A stretch of 64,000 bases of DNA from positions 1-64,000 of the forward strand of contig DATCHW010000221.1 in assembly GCA_036508135.1 (NCBI GenBank), read 5' to 3'. Origin of the DNA: DATCHW01 sp036508135 (lineage in GTDB: Bacteria > Bacteroidota > Ignavibacteria > Tepidaquicellales > Tepidaquicellaceae). Each line of letters opens with the position of its first letter. Positions within the stretch are counted from its first letter, which is position 1. This document shows, piece after piece, positions 36,182 to 44,941 of the stretch. The translations under genes were made by a program, and so were the position numbers. The notes below the pieces were generated by a model, which worked only from the letters and a program-made list of their open reading frames with translations, did not search any database and was not told the origin of the DNA.

Positions 36182-36231
36182 ATTTAAAAAGTAAAAAATT
36201 TTTCTTAATAATAAATTCTAAAATATTACCT

Positions 36232-36777
36232 TTATGGTAATAGAACAGCAGCGGATATTACTGAAGTCCACAATCCATTTTTATCTCCTTCTGCAGTTTG
36301 AGTTATATTGAAAGTTTTTACAATTTTGCTGGACATTTTAAAAACCTGTTCCCTTTCATTCCAGTCAGTATCGGAGTCAAATTCAACTCCGAGAGTTGTA
36401 GCGAGCATTTGAGCGGCTAAATCTTCAGCGTAATCACCGCATAATTTTTCTTTGACACCATACGGATGGTATTCAGATAAATAACCATACTGCAAATTAT
36501 CCGAAGGAATCGCAACGCCTATGGAAGCAGCAATCAAACGGTTTGGTTCATTTGTAAAATTTCTTGCCATAACTGCAAAAGTAATTTGTCCGGGTGAAAT
36601 TTCTTTTAAGCCTTCCTCTCTGCTTAACCGTTTACAGCCGGGTGGGAATATGCTGCTCACCATAACAAGGTTACAGATTTCTATTCCCGCATTGCGTAAT
36701 GCTGCTTCAAAAGAGGTCAGGTAATCTTTATGTTTACCAACCCCTTTTGTAAAAAATATTTTTTTAGGTACGAACAA
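36232..36777 (-). CDS. Pyruvoyl-dependent arginine decarboxylase
   Basis: A 181-aa PvlArgDC proenzyme. The self-cleavage site lies in LVMVSSIFPPGCK: the chain is cut between the two serines and the second becomes the pyruvoyl group. GQITFAVMARNFTNEPNRLIAAS and GYLSEYHPYG match the family. It converts arginine to agmatine, the first step to putrescine and spermidine. Embedded in the NifX-like/DUF134 operon. Confidence 0.93.
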   Translation of the reverse strand: MFVPKKIFFTKGVGKHKDYLTSFEAALRNAGIEICNLVMVSSIFPPGCKRLSREEGLKEISPGQITFAVMARNFTNEPNRLIAASIGVAIPSDNLQYGYLSEYHPYGVKEKLCGDYAEDLAAQMLATTLGVEFDSDTDWNEREQVFKMSSKIVKTFNITQTAEGDKNGLWTSVISAAVLLP

Positions 36778-36784
36778 TTATTTT

Positions 36785-36871
36785 TTAATGATGATGCTCT
36801 TTACATTGTTTGTTGGGATCACTTTCAAGTTTATCATCTAAAAACAATTTTACTGCTTTTTCGGCTTCCAT
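36785..36871 (-). CDS. 28-residue small protein coupled to the NifX-like gene
   Basis: ATG at 36871 follows the stop of the upstream NifX-like gene without any gap (TAAATG on the minus strand). The peptide begins MEAEKAVKLFLDDKL, contains one cysteine and ends CKEHHH, giving a potential metal-binding tail. Its stop is 7 nt before the arginine decarboxylase start. The tight fit, reasonable amino-acid composition and His tail shared with its neighbours support a real gene, but it is too short to prove by eye. Confidence 0.5.
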   Translation of the reverse strand: MEAEKAVKLFLDDKLESDPNKQCKEHHH

Positions 36872-37183
36872 TTATTCTGTAAAAATTGTCTGAATACCAT
36901 TTGACTTCAAATCATCAATTAATCCCGGACCCCCCGAACAGCAAAAAAGATAATTACAATCTTTTAACCCGTCGATAATTCCTCCATGTCTACCGGCTCC
37001 ATGATGTTCGTGATTATGATGTTCGTGTTGATGGTTTTCTGTTTTGTGAATTGTGAAAGAATTTAATCTTTTTTCGACGTTTGTAATTTCTTTATTGTTG
37101 ACATCGAAAACTATAAACATTTCACATCTTCCAACGTGTCCGGTTAAGTTTGTTCCGTCATCTGATGCTACTGCTATTTTCAT
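36872..37183 (-). CDS. NifX-like domain protein with histidine-rich loop
   Basis: A 103-aa protein: MKIAVASDDGTNLTGHVGRC is the family N terminus with the cofactor-binding His and Cys, and a histidine-rich insertion (NHQHEHHNHEHHGAGRHGG) suggests metal binding. FCCSGGPG and the C-terminal DDLKSNGIQTI complete the fold. First gene of the leftward operon, divergent from the cystathionine beta-synthase-like gene. Function probably iron or iron-sulfur related; no nif genes are present. Confidence 0.87.
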   Translation of the reverse strand: MKIAVASDDGTNLTGHVGRCEMFIVFDVNNKEITNVEKRLNSFTIHKTENHQHEHHNHEHHGAGRHGGIIDGLKDCNYLFCCSGGPGLIDDLKSNGIQTIFTE

Positions 37184-37210
37184 TTGATTTTTATTTTAAT
37201 TTGATTAAAT

Positions 37211-37234
37211 TGTTATGAACATATGCTCATAACA
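37211..37234. promoter_or_regulatory. 24-bp near-perfect palindrome (operator)
   Basis: TGTTATGA-aCAT / ATGc-TCATAACA: 11 of 12 positions are symmetric. It is centred between the divergent NifX-like and cystathionine beta-synthase-like genes (starts at 37183 and 37300). The ATGAACAT...TTCAT-like pattern recalls ArsR/SmtB operators, but no ArsR gene is in the window; DUF134 is another candidate binder. Confidence 0.65.
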
Positions 37235-37299
37235 AAATTATAAAAAATTATTCTTTAAGTCAAGAGATAAAGTAAACATAAAAATCAAACATTAATAAA

Positions 37300-38265
37300 A
37301 TGTATCACAAAAATATTCTTGGATTGATAGGAAATACACCTCTTGTGAAAATTAATAATTTAACAAAAGGAATCAAAGCGACAGTACTTGCTAAAATTGA
37401 GTTTATGAATCCCGGGGGGAGCGTAAAGGATAGGGTAGGGCTTGCAATGATAGAAGATGCCGAAGTAAAAGGATTATTGAAACCCGGCTATACTATAGTA
37501 GAAGCAACCAGCGGTAATACCGGAATTGGTCTCGCATTAGCGGGTAGAGTAAAAGGGTATAGAGTAATACTTGTTATGACGGATAAAATCGGTCAGGAAA
37601 AAAGAAATTACTTAAAAGCACTTAGAGCAGAAGTTGTAATCGTTCCTAAGGAAGCCACTCCTGACTCTCCTGATTATTATAGAAATAAAGCAAAAACCCT
37701 TGCACAGGAAATACCTAATGCTATAAATTTAAATCAATATGCAAATGAATCAAATCCGCTAAGCCATTATTTAGGAACAGGTGCTGAAATTTGGAAAGGA
37801 ACAGGCGGTAAGATAACACATTTTGTATGCGGAGTAGGAACTGCAGGTACTATAACCGGAGTTTCAAAATATTTAAAAGAAAAAAAACCGTGTATCAAAG
37901 TAATAGGTTCTGACCCTGTTGGTTCAAATTTCAAAAGATACAAAGATACGGGTGAAATAGGCGAAACTACATTACACCAGATAGAAGGTCTCGGAACTGA
38001 TATCATTCCACCAATCACGGATTTTCATTACGTGGATGAAATTGTAAGCGTTAAAGATTCTGATTCTATAAGTATGTGTAAAAGACTTTCACTCGAAGAA
38101 GGTATCTTTTGCGGAGCCTCATCCGGCACAGCCGCTTATGTTGCTCTGGAAGTCGCAAAAAAACTCGATGAGAAAAGTTTAGTTGTCTTTATTGTATGCG
38201 ATACAGGAGAACGGTATTTATCAAAATATTATAATGATGATTGGTTAAAAGAACACAATTTATAA
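37300..38265 (+). CDS. Cysteine synthase/cystathionine beta-synthase-like PLP enzyme
   Basis: A 321-aa fold-II PLP enzyme. GGSVKDRVG holds the PLP lysine, TSGNTGIGLA the phosphate loop, GVGTAGTITGVS the second loop, and FCGASSGT the C-terminal serine region. IEGLGTDIIPP leans towards cystathionine beta-synthase rather than CysK. It could condense serine or acetylserine with sulfide or homocysteine. The next gene, a cystathionine gamma-lyase/synthase relative, makes a two-gene transsulfuration unit likely. Confidence 0.88.
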   Translation: MYHKNILGLIGNTPLVKINNLTKGIKATVLAKIEFMNPGGSVKDRVGLAMIEDAEVKGLLKPGYTIVEATSGNTGIGLALAGRVKGYRVILVMTDKIGQEKRNYLKALRAEVVIVPKEATPDSPDYYRNKAKTLAQEIPNAINLNQYANESNPLSHYLGTGAEIWKGTGGKITHFVCGVGTAGTITGVSKYLKEKKPCIKVIGSDPVGSNFKRYKDTGEIGETTLHQIEGLGTDIIPPITDFHYVDEIVSVKDSDSISMCKRLSLEEGIFCGASSGTAAYVALEVAKKLDEKSLVVFIVCDTGERYLSKYYNDDWLKEHNL

Positions 38266-38330
38266 ATTACTTAAATATTTAGATTTTATTTAATTTTTTA
38301 AAATTTATTAACTCTACAACTATAAAATAT

Positions 38331-39512
38331 ATGAATACAGAAAAACTTGGTTTTAATTCAAAACTTATTCACGGTGGTGGATACAAAGATAAATATGGTG
38401 CAGTAAATGTTCCAATTTATCAATCTTCAACATTCAAATTTGATAGCGCCGAAGAAGGTGCAAAATGTTTTAATGGTGAAAGTGATGGATATATTTATAC
38501 ACGTCTTGGAAACCCAACTATCAAAGTTTTGGAAAATATAATTGCAGACCTCGAAAAAGGATTTGGTGGTATAGGGACAAGTTCAGGAATGGGAGCTGTA
38601 AATACAGTGTATATGGGATTGCTAAGTCAGGGTGACCATATTATCAGTTCCGATGCAGTGTATGGACCATCGAGAGTAGTAATTGAAGAACATTATTCCC
38701 GTTTCGGAATAGAATCGACATATGTTAACACATCCGATATCGATAACATTAAAAAAGCAATTAAACCGAATACAAAAGTTTTGTATTTAGAAACACCCGC
38801 AAATCCTACTATCGAAATATCAGATTTAAAAGCTTGTGTCGAATTGGCAAAATCTCACAATATATTGGTAGTGGTGGATAATACATTTTCGAGCCCGTAT
38901 TTACAAAGACCAATAGAGTTTGGAGCAGATGTAGTTTTACATTCCTTAACGAAATTCATTAATGGTCATGCAGATATTGTTGGTGGAATAATTGTTGCTA
39001 AAGATGAATTATTATATAAAAAACTTCGTTCGATGATGATTAATCTCGGCTGTAATATGGACCCGCATCAGGCTTATTTGGTTATAAGAGGTTTGAAAAC
39101 CCTGGGAATCAGAATTGATAGAGCTCAGGAAAATGCAATAAAAATTGCTGAATTTCTTGAAAAGCACCCGAAAGTAGAATGGGTAAAGTATCCCGGTTTA
39201 AAATCACACCCGCAGCACGAACTTGCTAAAAAGCAAATGGATGGGTTCGGTTCTATGATTAGTTTTGGATTAAAAGGTGGATTTGAAGCGGGAAAGAAGT
39301 TAATGAATAATGTACAAATTGCTATACTAGCCGTTTCGTTGGGTGGTGTAGAATCTCTTATTGAACATCCTGCTTCAATGACTCATTCGAAAGTTTCGCA
39401 GAAAGATAAAATAAAAGCAGGTATAACGGATGGTCTTGTAAGATATTCTGCGGGAATAGAAAATGTTGAAGATTTAATCGGGGATCTTGAACAAGCATTA
39501 TCAAAGATATAA
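38331..39512 (+). CDS. Trans-sulfuration PLP enzyme (cystathionine gamma-lyase/synthase type)
   Basis: A 393-aa fold-I PLP enzyme of the Cys/Met metabolism family. YTRLGNPT, SSGMGAV and the PLP lysine in HSLTKFINGHADIVGG are all present, as are SLGGVESLIEHPASMTH and LVRYSAGIE. The position that is Cys in methionine gamma-lyases (YGCT) is proline here (YGPS), arguing against that activity. Together with the upstream enzyme it should convert homocysteine to cysteine or the reverse. Confidence 0.9.
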   Translation: MNTEKLGFNSKLIHGGGYKDKYGAVNVPIYQSSTFKFDSAEEGAKCFNGESDGYIYTRLGNPTIKVLENIIADLEKGFGGIGTSSGMGAVNTVYMGLLSQGDHIISSDAVYGPSRVVIEEHYSRFGIESTYVNTSDIDNIKKAIKPNTKVLYLETPANPTIEISDLKACVELAKSHNILVVVDNTFSSPYLQRPIEFGADVVLHSLTKFINGHADIVGGIIVAKDELLYKKLRSMMINLGCNMDPHQAYLVIRGLKTLGIRIDRAQENAIKIAEFLEKHPKVEWVKYPGLKSHPQHELAKKQMDGFGSMISFGLKGGFEAGKKLMNNVQIAILAVSLGGVESLIEHPASMTHSKVSQKDKIKAGITDGLVRYSAGIENVEDLIGDLEQALSKI

Positions 39513-39566
39513 TCAAACAAATATTTGTAATACAAAAATTAAAAATTAAATATAGGAGTAATTAAA

Positions 39567-39950
39567 ATGAAAGTAGCAATTCCCACACATTCAGGAAATG
39601 TCGATGACCATTTTGGTCATTGTAAGTATTTTATGATTTATACAGTAAATGATAATAAAGAAATTATCAATGAAGAGTTAGTTGCCTCATCAAATGGCTG
39701 CGGATGTAAATCTGATATCGTCGAAAAATTATCCGATGCCGGTGTTAAAGTAATGCTTGCAGGAAATATCGGCGGCGGAGCCGTTAATAAGTTAAGTGGC
39801 AATGGTATTGCAATAGTTAGAGGCTGTTCCGGTGATATAAAAAATGTCTTAAATGAATGGTTAAAAGGAAATATTAAAGATAATGGTGAATTATGTGCAG
39901 AGCATGAACATCATCATAGTCATGAACATCAACACCATAATGAGGAATAA
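39567..39950 (+). CDS. NifX-like domain protein with histidine-rich tail
   Basis: A 127-aa protein. IPTHSGNVDDHFGHCKYF is the classical family N terminus with the DHFGHC cofactor site, NGCGCKSD and GNIGGGAVNKL follow. The C terminus is a metal-binding tail rich in His and Glu (EHEHHHSHEHQHH). Preceded by AGGAG. It is the third NifX-like gene within 4.5 kb and the last gene of the rightward operon. Confidence 0.9.
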   Translation: MKVAIPTHSGNVDDHFGHCKYFMIYTVNDNKEIINEELVASSNGCGCKSDIVEKLSDAGVKVMLAGNIGGGAVNKLSGNGIAIVRGCSGDIKNVLNEWLKGNIKDNGELCAEHEHHHSHEHQHHNEE

Positions 39951-40071
39951 AATTATTTTAGTTTTATAATATAATTTCACTCATATAGTTTATAGTTGCT
40001 TCGTGTTAATTCTTTTTTTTTTAACACTATAATATAAAGCATTTATTACTCAAATAAGATTTTTTTTGAAT

Positions 40072-40102
40072 AACCACTGTAATAATTAATATTACAGTGG
40101 TT
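40072..40102. terminator. 13-bp perfect hairpin between convergent genes
   Basis: AACCACTGTAATA pairs with TATTACAGTGGTT across a five-base loop. It lies between the NifX-like gene and the convergent small secreted protein gene. T-tracts are weak, so it may act as a transcript 3'-end stem rather than a strong terminator. Confidence 0.6.
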
Positions 40103-40137
40103 GTAAAATGTGAAATGAATAGAATTTTAATTTTATA

Positions 40138-40587
40138 CTAATTACTTCTCCAGCAATTTCCCCTGCCGTTTCCATTTCCGTTTCTCCAGCCATTTCCATT
40201 ACCATTTCTCCATCCTTTTCCTCTGCCTTTACTATTTCCCCATTTCGGAACACCGTTGTCATCTGCTAATGTTATTTTGTTCCCGTTTTGTTCTATTGTA
40301 AAAGGATATATATGATAGTCACCATTAATTGTTTTTACATTTCCTTTAATCGTTGCATAGGATAGCAATAAGCTGTAATTATTATCATTCCAAAACCAGA
40401 TTGGACCGAGATGTATCTTATAGTATGTGCCGTTATCAGCTACCATGTAACTTGTCGGACGCGAATTATCATAAATTGTACCGGAAATTGTTTGAACATT
40501 CTCGTTGCTCCACTGATTATTTGCTCTTTGTGCAAAAGAGGCGGTAGCAAGAATTAAGATTACTATTGTTAAAAATAGTTTTTTCAT
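40138..40587 (-). CDS. Small secreted protein, copy 1 of a paralogous pair
   Basis: About 149 aa. The start at 40587 is chosen because a signal peptide (MKKLFLTIVILILATASFAQ) begins there and the upstream extension covers the promoter. The mature part, starting RANNQWSNENVQTISG, is about 75% identical to the protein at 49338-49793, and the tail is Gly/Asn/Arg/Trp-rich (GKGWRNGNGNGW). It looks like a small beta domain plus a sticky tail. A sigma54-type promoter and a TTCGTCA site lie upstream. Function unknown. Confidence 0.8.
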   Translation of the reverse strand: MKKLFLTIVILILATASFAQRANNQWSNENVQTISGTIYDNSRPTSYMVADNGTYYKIHLGPIWFWNDNNYSLLLSYATIKGNVKTINGDYHIYPFTIEQNGNKITLADDNGVPKWGNSKGRGKGWRNGNGNGWRNGNGNGRGNCWRSN

Positions 40588-40631
40588 TTTTATATTTTTT
40601 AAATTATAAAAAACCCTTTTACTGTTTATAG

Positions 40632-40647
40632 TACAATAAACGTGCCA
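40632..40647 (-). promoter_or_regulatory. Sigma54-type -24/-12 promoter
   Basis: TGGCACGTTTATTGTA on the minus strand: -24 TGGCAC, five bases, then TTGTA at -12 (consensus TTGCA). It lies 45 bp before the start of the small secreted protein gene, and is conserved at its paralog. Confidence 0.72.
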
Positions 40648-40715
40648 TTGATTATATGGCTTTTTATGGGTCAAAACACTATTCCTATAATTCATTTCGG
40701 AAAATTCTGCCGATA

Positions 40716-40733
40716 TTCGTCATTTTTGTCAGT
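40716..40733. promoter_or_regulatory. TTCGTCA activator-site candidate (one good half)
   Basis: TTCGTCA-TTTT-TGTCAGT. The left half matches the palindrome seen intact at 50271-50288, the right half is degenerate. It lies about 70 bp upstream of the -24 element of the 40587 promoter, the usual distance for an NtrC-type enhancer site. Confidence 0.45.
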
Positions 40734-40809
40734 TTATATCCTGAAAAGATATCAACAGGAATTACATAAGATAAAAAATAGTCGCTACTTTAGACTAAAT
40801 TAAAAGGAT

Positions 40810-41457
40810 TTATTTCCTCAACAATGCTAATCCTTCCTGAGCAGATGTATCATCCGGACTTATTAGTAAGACTTTATTGAAAAGCACTTCTGCTTCCCGT
40901 GTTTTACCAAGCTGATAATTACTCCATGCAAACATAAGCGAGCTGTAATAATCAAACGGATACATATTAACGACTTTTTCAAAACATTTATATGCCGCTT
41001 CATAATCAGGCTTGTAGTAATAAATCATCCCAAGCTTATAGTTAACTGAAGAATTATTTGGGTCGATAGAGAGTATTGAAATATACTGCTCTGCAACTTT
41101 TGTCCAGTCTTCGAATGCAGCGAGGGGAAGTACAATTCCGAGTTTTGCCTCAACTGAATAAGGCATCAGATTGATAGAAGTTTGATAATATTGAACAGAT
41201 TCCTGATATTGTTTATTCTCATAATACAGCCAGCCCAGTCTTAAGTTAATTTCATAAATGTTTTTATCATAAACTTTATTCAATGAATTTATTGCGTCAG
41301 AAAACTGACCTTTTGATTCATACATATAACTTTCCTTAAAGGCGGTGATTAAATCATCACCGGTTGTTGATGCTCCGTTTTGTGCATTTATCTGGGATAC
41401 AAATGCAAGAACAAATACGAAGAGCAAAACCTTGGATAGGGATTTTAGAATGTACAT
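40810..41457 (-). CDS. Exported TPR protein, last gene of the ECF-sigma operon
   Basis: A 215-aa protein with a signal peptide (cleavage after INAQ). About five tetratricopeptide repeats fill the mature protein (INLRLGWLYYENKQYQESVQ; VNYKLGMIYYYKPDYEAAYK; FAWSNYQLGKTREAEVLF). Its start overlaps the end of the TPR-barrel gene by 13 nt, so the two are probably made together and may form a periplasmic/outer-membrane pair. Confidence 0.85.
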   Translation of the reverse strand: MYILKSLSKVLLFVFVLAFVSQINAQNGASTTGDDLITAFKESYMYESKGQFSDAINSLNKVYDKNIYEINLRLGWLYYENKQYQESVQYYQTSINLMPYSVEAKLGIVLPLAAFEDWTKVAEQYISILSIDPNNSSVNYKLGMIYYYKPDYEAAYKCFEKVVNMYPFDYYSSLMFAWSNYQLGKTREAEVLFNKVLLISPDDTSAQEGLALLRK

Positions 41458-42770
41458 TTTATACCTCCGATTAATTTATGGTTTAAGTAATTTGTTGATT
41501 TAAAATTAAAATCTGTTGATGTATGGTTGATTGTTGTAAATTCCTGATTGTAGAGTTGATATCTTAATGAAAGCTCAATATTCATATTTAAAGGTAAAAT
41601 TAAGTTTACTCCGAATCTGTTTGTAATTTTATCTGTATTATTAAAAACAACAAAAGTATTTGCTTCATTGAAATTTGTTATCGAACCAAAAGTATAATTA
41701 GCCTCAACCCATAATTTTTCCGCAATTTTTATACCGACTTTTTGATCAAAAATTCCTTTGCTTATAAAAACGTCTCCCCAGTATTTTTGAGAAAACATTA
41801 TGAAATCTGAAACAGTATAAATATCAAGGTTGCCGGAGGGAAAGAAAATAATTTCAAAAGTATTTTGAAATTGAGTAGCTCTGTTTAAATTAGAAAAAGT
41901 ATTAATTGAGCCAAGTTTAAATTTTCCTGTATACTTTGTTAATGAAAGCAAAGTAACGAAATCGTTTAATGTTTCACTACCTTTTGTAATTACAGGAGGA
42001 GGCTCAGGAAGAATATATTCATAATTAACATTTAATATATGAAATGCTGTTGTCATTTCGATCCCTTTTCCCAAATTAAATACCGAATTAATAAAATATT
42101 CATTCTGATTCGTTTTTAATGGAAACTCACTTGTGCCAAAATTTAAATCATTTACAAATTTAACATTATTTATAGAGATATTATTATATCCCTGAAAAAT
42201 ATGTATTCTATCCCCGATTAAATGATTTAAACTCAAATTAAAATAAGTTTGATTTTTCGTTAATGTATATTCTGAAGTAGGGTATGTAGGCAACGGACGA
42301 CTTTTATTCTTTAAATTTGAATAATCTGAATTGAGTGTATAACCTGCTTCTGTATAAAAACCATTAAAGAAGTTTGGTTTTGTAATTTTTAATTTATTTC
42401 TTAATTTATTTGTAAATTTTGAAGCAAGCACCCTTGAATCGCTTTCCCTGCCGGAGAATAAATAAGAATAATACAAATATTCATTAGCCAAAGAATCGGA
42501 AGGAATAAAATATAATGCTTTTTCAAAATGCGGTATTGCGGACATATAATTCTTCGCCTGATAATATGCAATTCCGGCTCGCATCCTTAAATAATAGAAA
42601 TCGACCCCGTTATTAATGGCATCATCTACAGCTTCTGTAAGCTCATCCCATTTTTCCGACATATATAGATTATATGTTTTCTCGTCTATCTTTTTAATAT
42701 CAGATTTTATTTGTGCTGTCAATGAGAGAGGAACAATTAAAAAAATCAATATTAACTTTGTTATATGCAT
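41445..42770 (-). CDS. TPR plus outer-membrane beta-barrel protein (YaiO-like)
   Basis: A 441-aa exported protein. A signal peptide is followed by TPR-like repeats (about 25-120, e.g. AGIAYYQAKNYMSAIPHFEK). From about residue 135 the sequence alternates polar and hydrophobic residues in strands (YTEAGYTLNSDYS; YFNLSLNHLIG; LSLRYQLYNQEF) and ends in NHKLIGGIKCTF, a beta-barrel C terminus with terminal Phe. It likely sits in the outer membrane. Overlaps the neighbouring genes on both sides (10 and 13 nt). Confidence 0.78.
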   Translation of the reverse strand: MHITKLILIFLIVPLSLTAQIKSDIKKIDEKTYNLYMSEKWDELTEAVDDAINNGVDFYYLRMRAGIAYYQAKNYMSAIPHFEKALYFIPSDSLANEYLYYSYLFSGRESDSRVLASKFTNKLRNKLKITKPNFFNGFYTEAGYTLNSDYSNLKNKSRPLPTYPTSEYTLTKNQTYFNLSLNHLIGDRIHIFQGYNNISINNVKFVNDLNFGTSEFPLKTNQNEYFINSVFNLGKGIEMTTAFHILNVNYEYILPEPPPVITKGSETLNDFVTLLSLTKYTGKFKLGSINTFSNLNRATQFQNTFEIIFFPSGNLDIYTVSDFIMFSQKYWGDVFISKGIFDQKVGIKIAEKLWVEANYTFGSITNFNEANTFVVFNNTDKITNRFGVNLILPLNMNIELSLRYQLYNQEFTTINHTSTDFNFKSTNYLNHKLIGGIKCTF

Positions 42771-44941
42771 TTTGCTGTGATTATTTTATTTCCTTTGGTT
42801 ATTTTAAAACCGCTGATATTTTTATTCGTTATAATTGTTTCGAATTCGATTGAATTAATTTTTTTTCTGAAAAATATTTTAGTTACTTCTGATTTTAGTT
42901 TTATTTCGGTTGGGTTAATTATTTCATCGATCTGATGGTATGATAACCTGTAATCAGAGCCAACAAACATAAAAAAGGGAGCAATAAAATCCTGTATAAA
43001 CAATCCTGGTTTACTAAACACAAGATTAACTGCCAGGGAATCTGTAACTATGAGATCCTGATAATATCCGAGCGGTACCTTGTACGACCCGAGGAAAAAA
43101 TAATAGAGTAAGGATTTTTTACTGCCCAAAAAATCATAGAAATAAAAAACTTTATCATCGTTTGCAAAATAAGCATAAGAGTTTGTATCTTTGCAATATA
43201 TGTATGAATAATTATTAATATCTGTAAATACTTCCCATTCTACTAATTTCTTTTTTCCTTTCTGTTCAACTTCAAATATCATTTTTTGCCCGGGTATAAA
43301 ATGATACCCGTTTTTTAAGATATTGCTGACTTCCATATTCGAAATTCTTTCGTTGACTTTAGGGATATCATACGTCAGGAATTCCAAACCGTTTTCTTTT
43401 TTAACAACATATTGCACAATAGGATAATCGATAGTTTTCCCTTCTATTATGGGTGTTGCCTGAAGTTGAAAGTGTAAATGCGGCTCCGGTGAACGCCCGG
43501 AACTTCCGCATAGAGCAATCATCTGTCCGGTTTTAACCCACTCTCCCTTTGCAACCTTAAATGAATTTGCTTTAAGATGGCTTAGTTTCGAGTAAAAATG
43601 ATCTCCGTGCCTGATAATAATAGTGTTTCCCCAATTTTGTTCAATATTAACATCGCCAATAAGATTATCCGGAATACCATCTATAATTTCCTCAATATAT
43701 CCGTCTGCCGGAGCAAGAACTGCTTTGTTGTAACAATAATAATTTTCAATATTACCGCCGGTATCCCCGTACGTTTTACCCTCACTATCTTTAATGACAA
43801 AATCCCATGCGTATTTCCAATCTCCTTTATGCGTGATTTCTCCTTTATGTCCCTGTGAAACATCCCAATAACCAAAGAAAGGAAGACTGATTGAATAATA
43901 AGTTTTCTTTTTAAATCTATAATTGTTATTTAGATAAGCATATAAATTCGATTCCGGACTGTTTCGTTGAATATAAACTTCAGATAATCCGGGAGACTTA
44001 TTATACCTTAGTTTCAATGAATAAATAAAAAGCAGTGCTATAATGTTAAAAGGTAATGAATACATAAAAAGATGCCATACAGAGAATATATTTGTCAATC
44101 CTAAAAATAATATTACTGTAACGGGAGTTAATAGTATCGCCCATAAATATGTCTTTTTTGAGGGGACGAGGAAATACCCGCCTACTGCAATTGCGGTCAA
44201 AATAAAATTAAATCCGAATAAAGATAACGCTGATTCCGGAATGTTAACACTGATTAAATTAAAGAAAAAGTAAGCAGTATAAAACCCAATCAGAGAAAGC
44301 GAGAAAGCAATTCTTGAATGGTAAAGCAAACCTATTGCAATAATAATACCGGCTAATAAACTATACTGGAAAAATATTGCACCGAGCGAGGTAAAATATA
44401 ACTTAATCCATGGGAAATAAATCAGGTCATTCCACCAAACGTAAGTTTTCAGAATATTTCCTCCGCCAAGGGAATATATATCATTCATTATATACAACCC
44501 CCTTTCGCTGAGTCTCAAATTTACTAAGGGTGATTCAAGCACAGAAACCCAGTATGCAATCAAAAAAGGAATGCTGAGAAAAGGTAAATTGTATTTTCCG
44601 AGAATGGCTTCGAAAGAAATAGTCAAAAATAATGTAAAGAGTGAAGCAAAAAAAATTAATAGAATAACATTTAAATCATACTGAAAATGGACACCAATTC
44701 CCAGACCTACAAGTAAACTGTTAAATGTATATAATCCTTTATATATTTTCTCTTTATTAAAACCTAATCTGTGAACGGCAATTAAAGAAATGATTATAGA
44801 AAAAACACCGCATATTCCCGCGAAAGGGTCTAAAAAAGTTATTAAAATCAGTATAATTGATAAAAATATATTATCTGAAAAAAGAATTATTGAATAACTG
44901 TTAAGTACAGATTTTATGTGATGTCTGATTGCTAATATCAA
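42761..44941 (-). CDS. Urea-transporter-like membrane domain fused to M23 peptidase
   Basis: A 726-aa protein. Residues about 20-310 carry some ten transmembrane helices with the urea transporter (UT) repeats: KGLYTFNSLLVGLGIG and its second-half match LSLFGFNFILTAIAVGG. Residues about 360-500 form an M23/LytM metallopeptidase domain: THKGD and AWDF with the first zinc ligands, APADGYIEEI, KLSHLKAN and PEPHLHFQ with the last zinc His. A beta-rich domain of unknown type ends the protein. It could export or import a small polar molecule and cut peptide outside. Overlaps its neighbours by 4 and 10 nt. Confidence 0.82.
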   Translation of the reverse strand: MILAIRHHIKSVLNSYSIILFSDNIFLSIILILITFLDPFAGICGVFSIIISLIAVHRLGFNKEKIYKGLYTFNSLLVGLGIGVHFQYDLNVILLIFFASLFTLFLTISFEAILGKYNLPFLSIPFLIAYWVSVLESPLVNLRLSERGLYIMNDIYSLGGGNILKTYVWWNDLIYFPWIKLYFTSLGAIFFQYSLLAGIIIAIGLLYHSRIAFSLSLIGFYTAYFFFNLISVNIPESALSLFGFNFILTAIAVGGYFLVPSKKTYLWAILLTPVTVILFLGLTNIFSVWHLFMYSLPFNIIALLFIYSLKLRYNKSPGLSEVYIQRNSPESNLYAYLNNNYRFKKKTYYSISLPFFGYWDVSQGHKGEITHKGDWKYAWDFVIKDSEGKTYGDTGGNIENYYCYNKAVLAPADGYIEEIIDGIPDNLIGDVNIEQNWGNTIIIRHGDHFYSKLSHLKANSFKVAKGEWVKTGQMIALCGSSGRSPEPHLHFQLQATPIIEGKTIDYPIVQYVVKKENGLEFLTYDIPKVNERISNMEVSNILKNGYHFIPGQKMIFEVEQKGKKKLVEWEVFTDINNYSYIYCKDTNSYAYFANDDKVFYFYDFLGSKKSLLYYFFLGSYKVPLGYYQDLIVTDSLAVNLVFSKPGLFIQDFIAPFFMFVGSDYRLSYHQIDEIINPTEIKLKSEVTKIFFRKKINSIEFETIITNKNISGFKITKGNKIITAKCI

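Noticed and set aside
38331..39512. Methionine gamma-lyase
   Set aside because: The Cys characteristic of that enzyme is replaced by Pro (YGPS), and the gene follows a cystathionine beta-synthase-like gene.
35449..39950. Nitrogen fixation cluster
   Set aside because: Three NifX-like proteins are present, but nifHDK, nifB, nifE and nifN are not; such single-domain proteins are common without nitrogen fixation.
40588..40695. 36-codon N-terminal extension of secreted protein copy 1
   Set aside because: It covers the sigma54-type promoter and is absent from the paralog, whose signal peptide starts at the matching internal Met.
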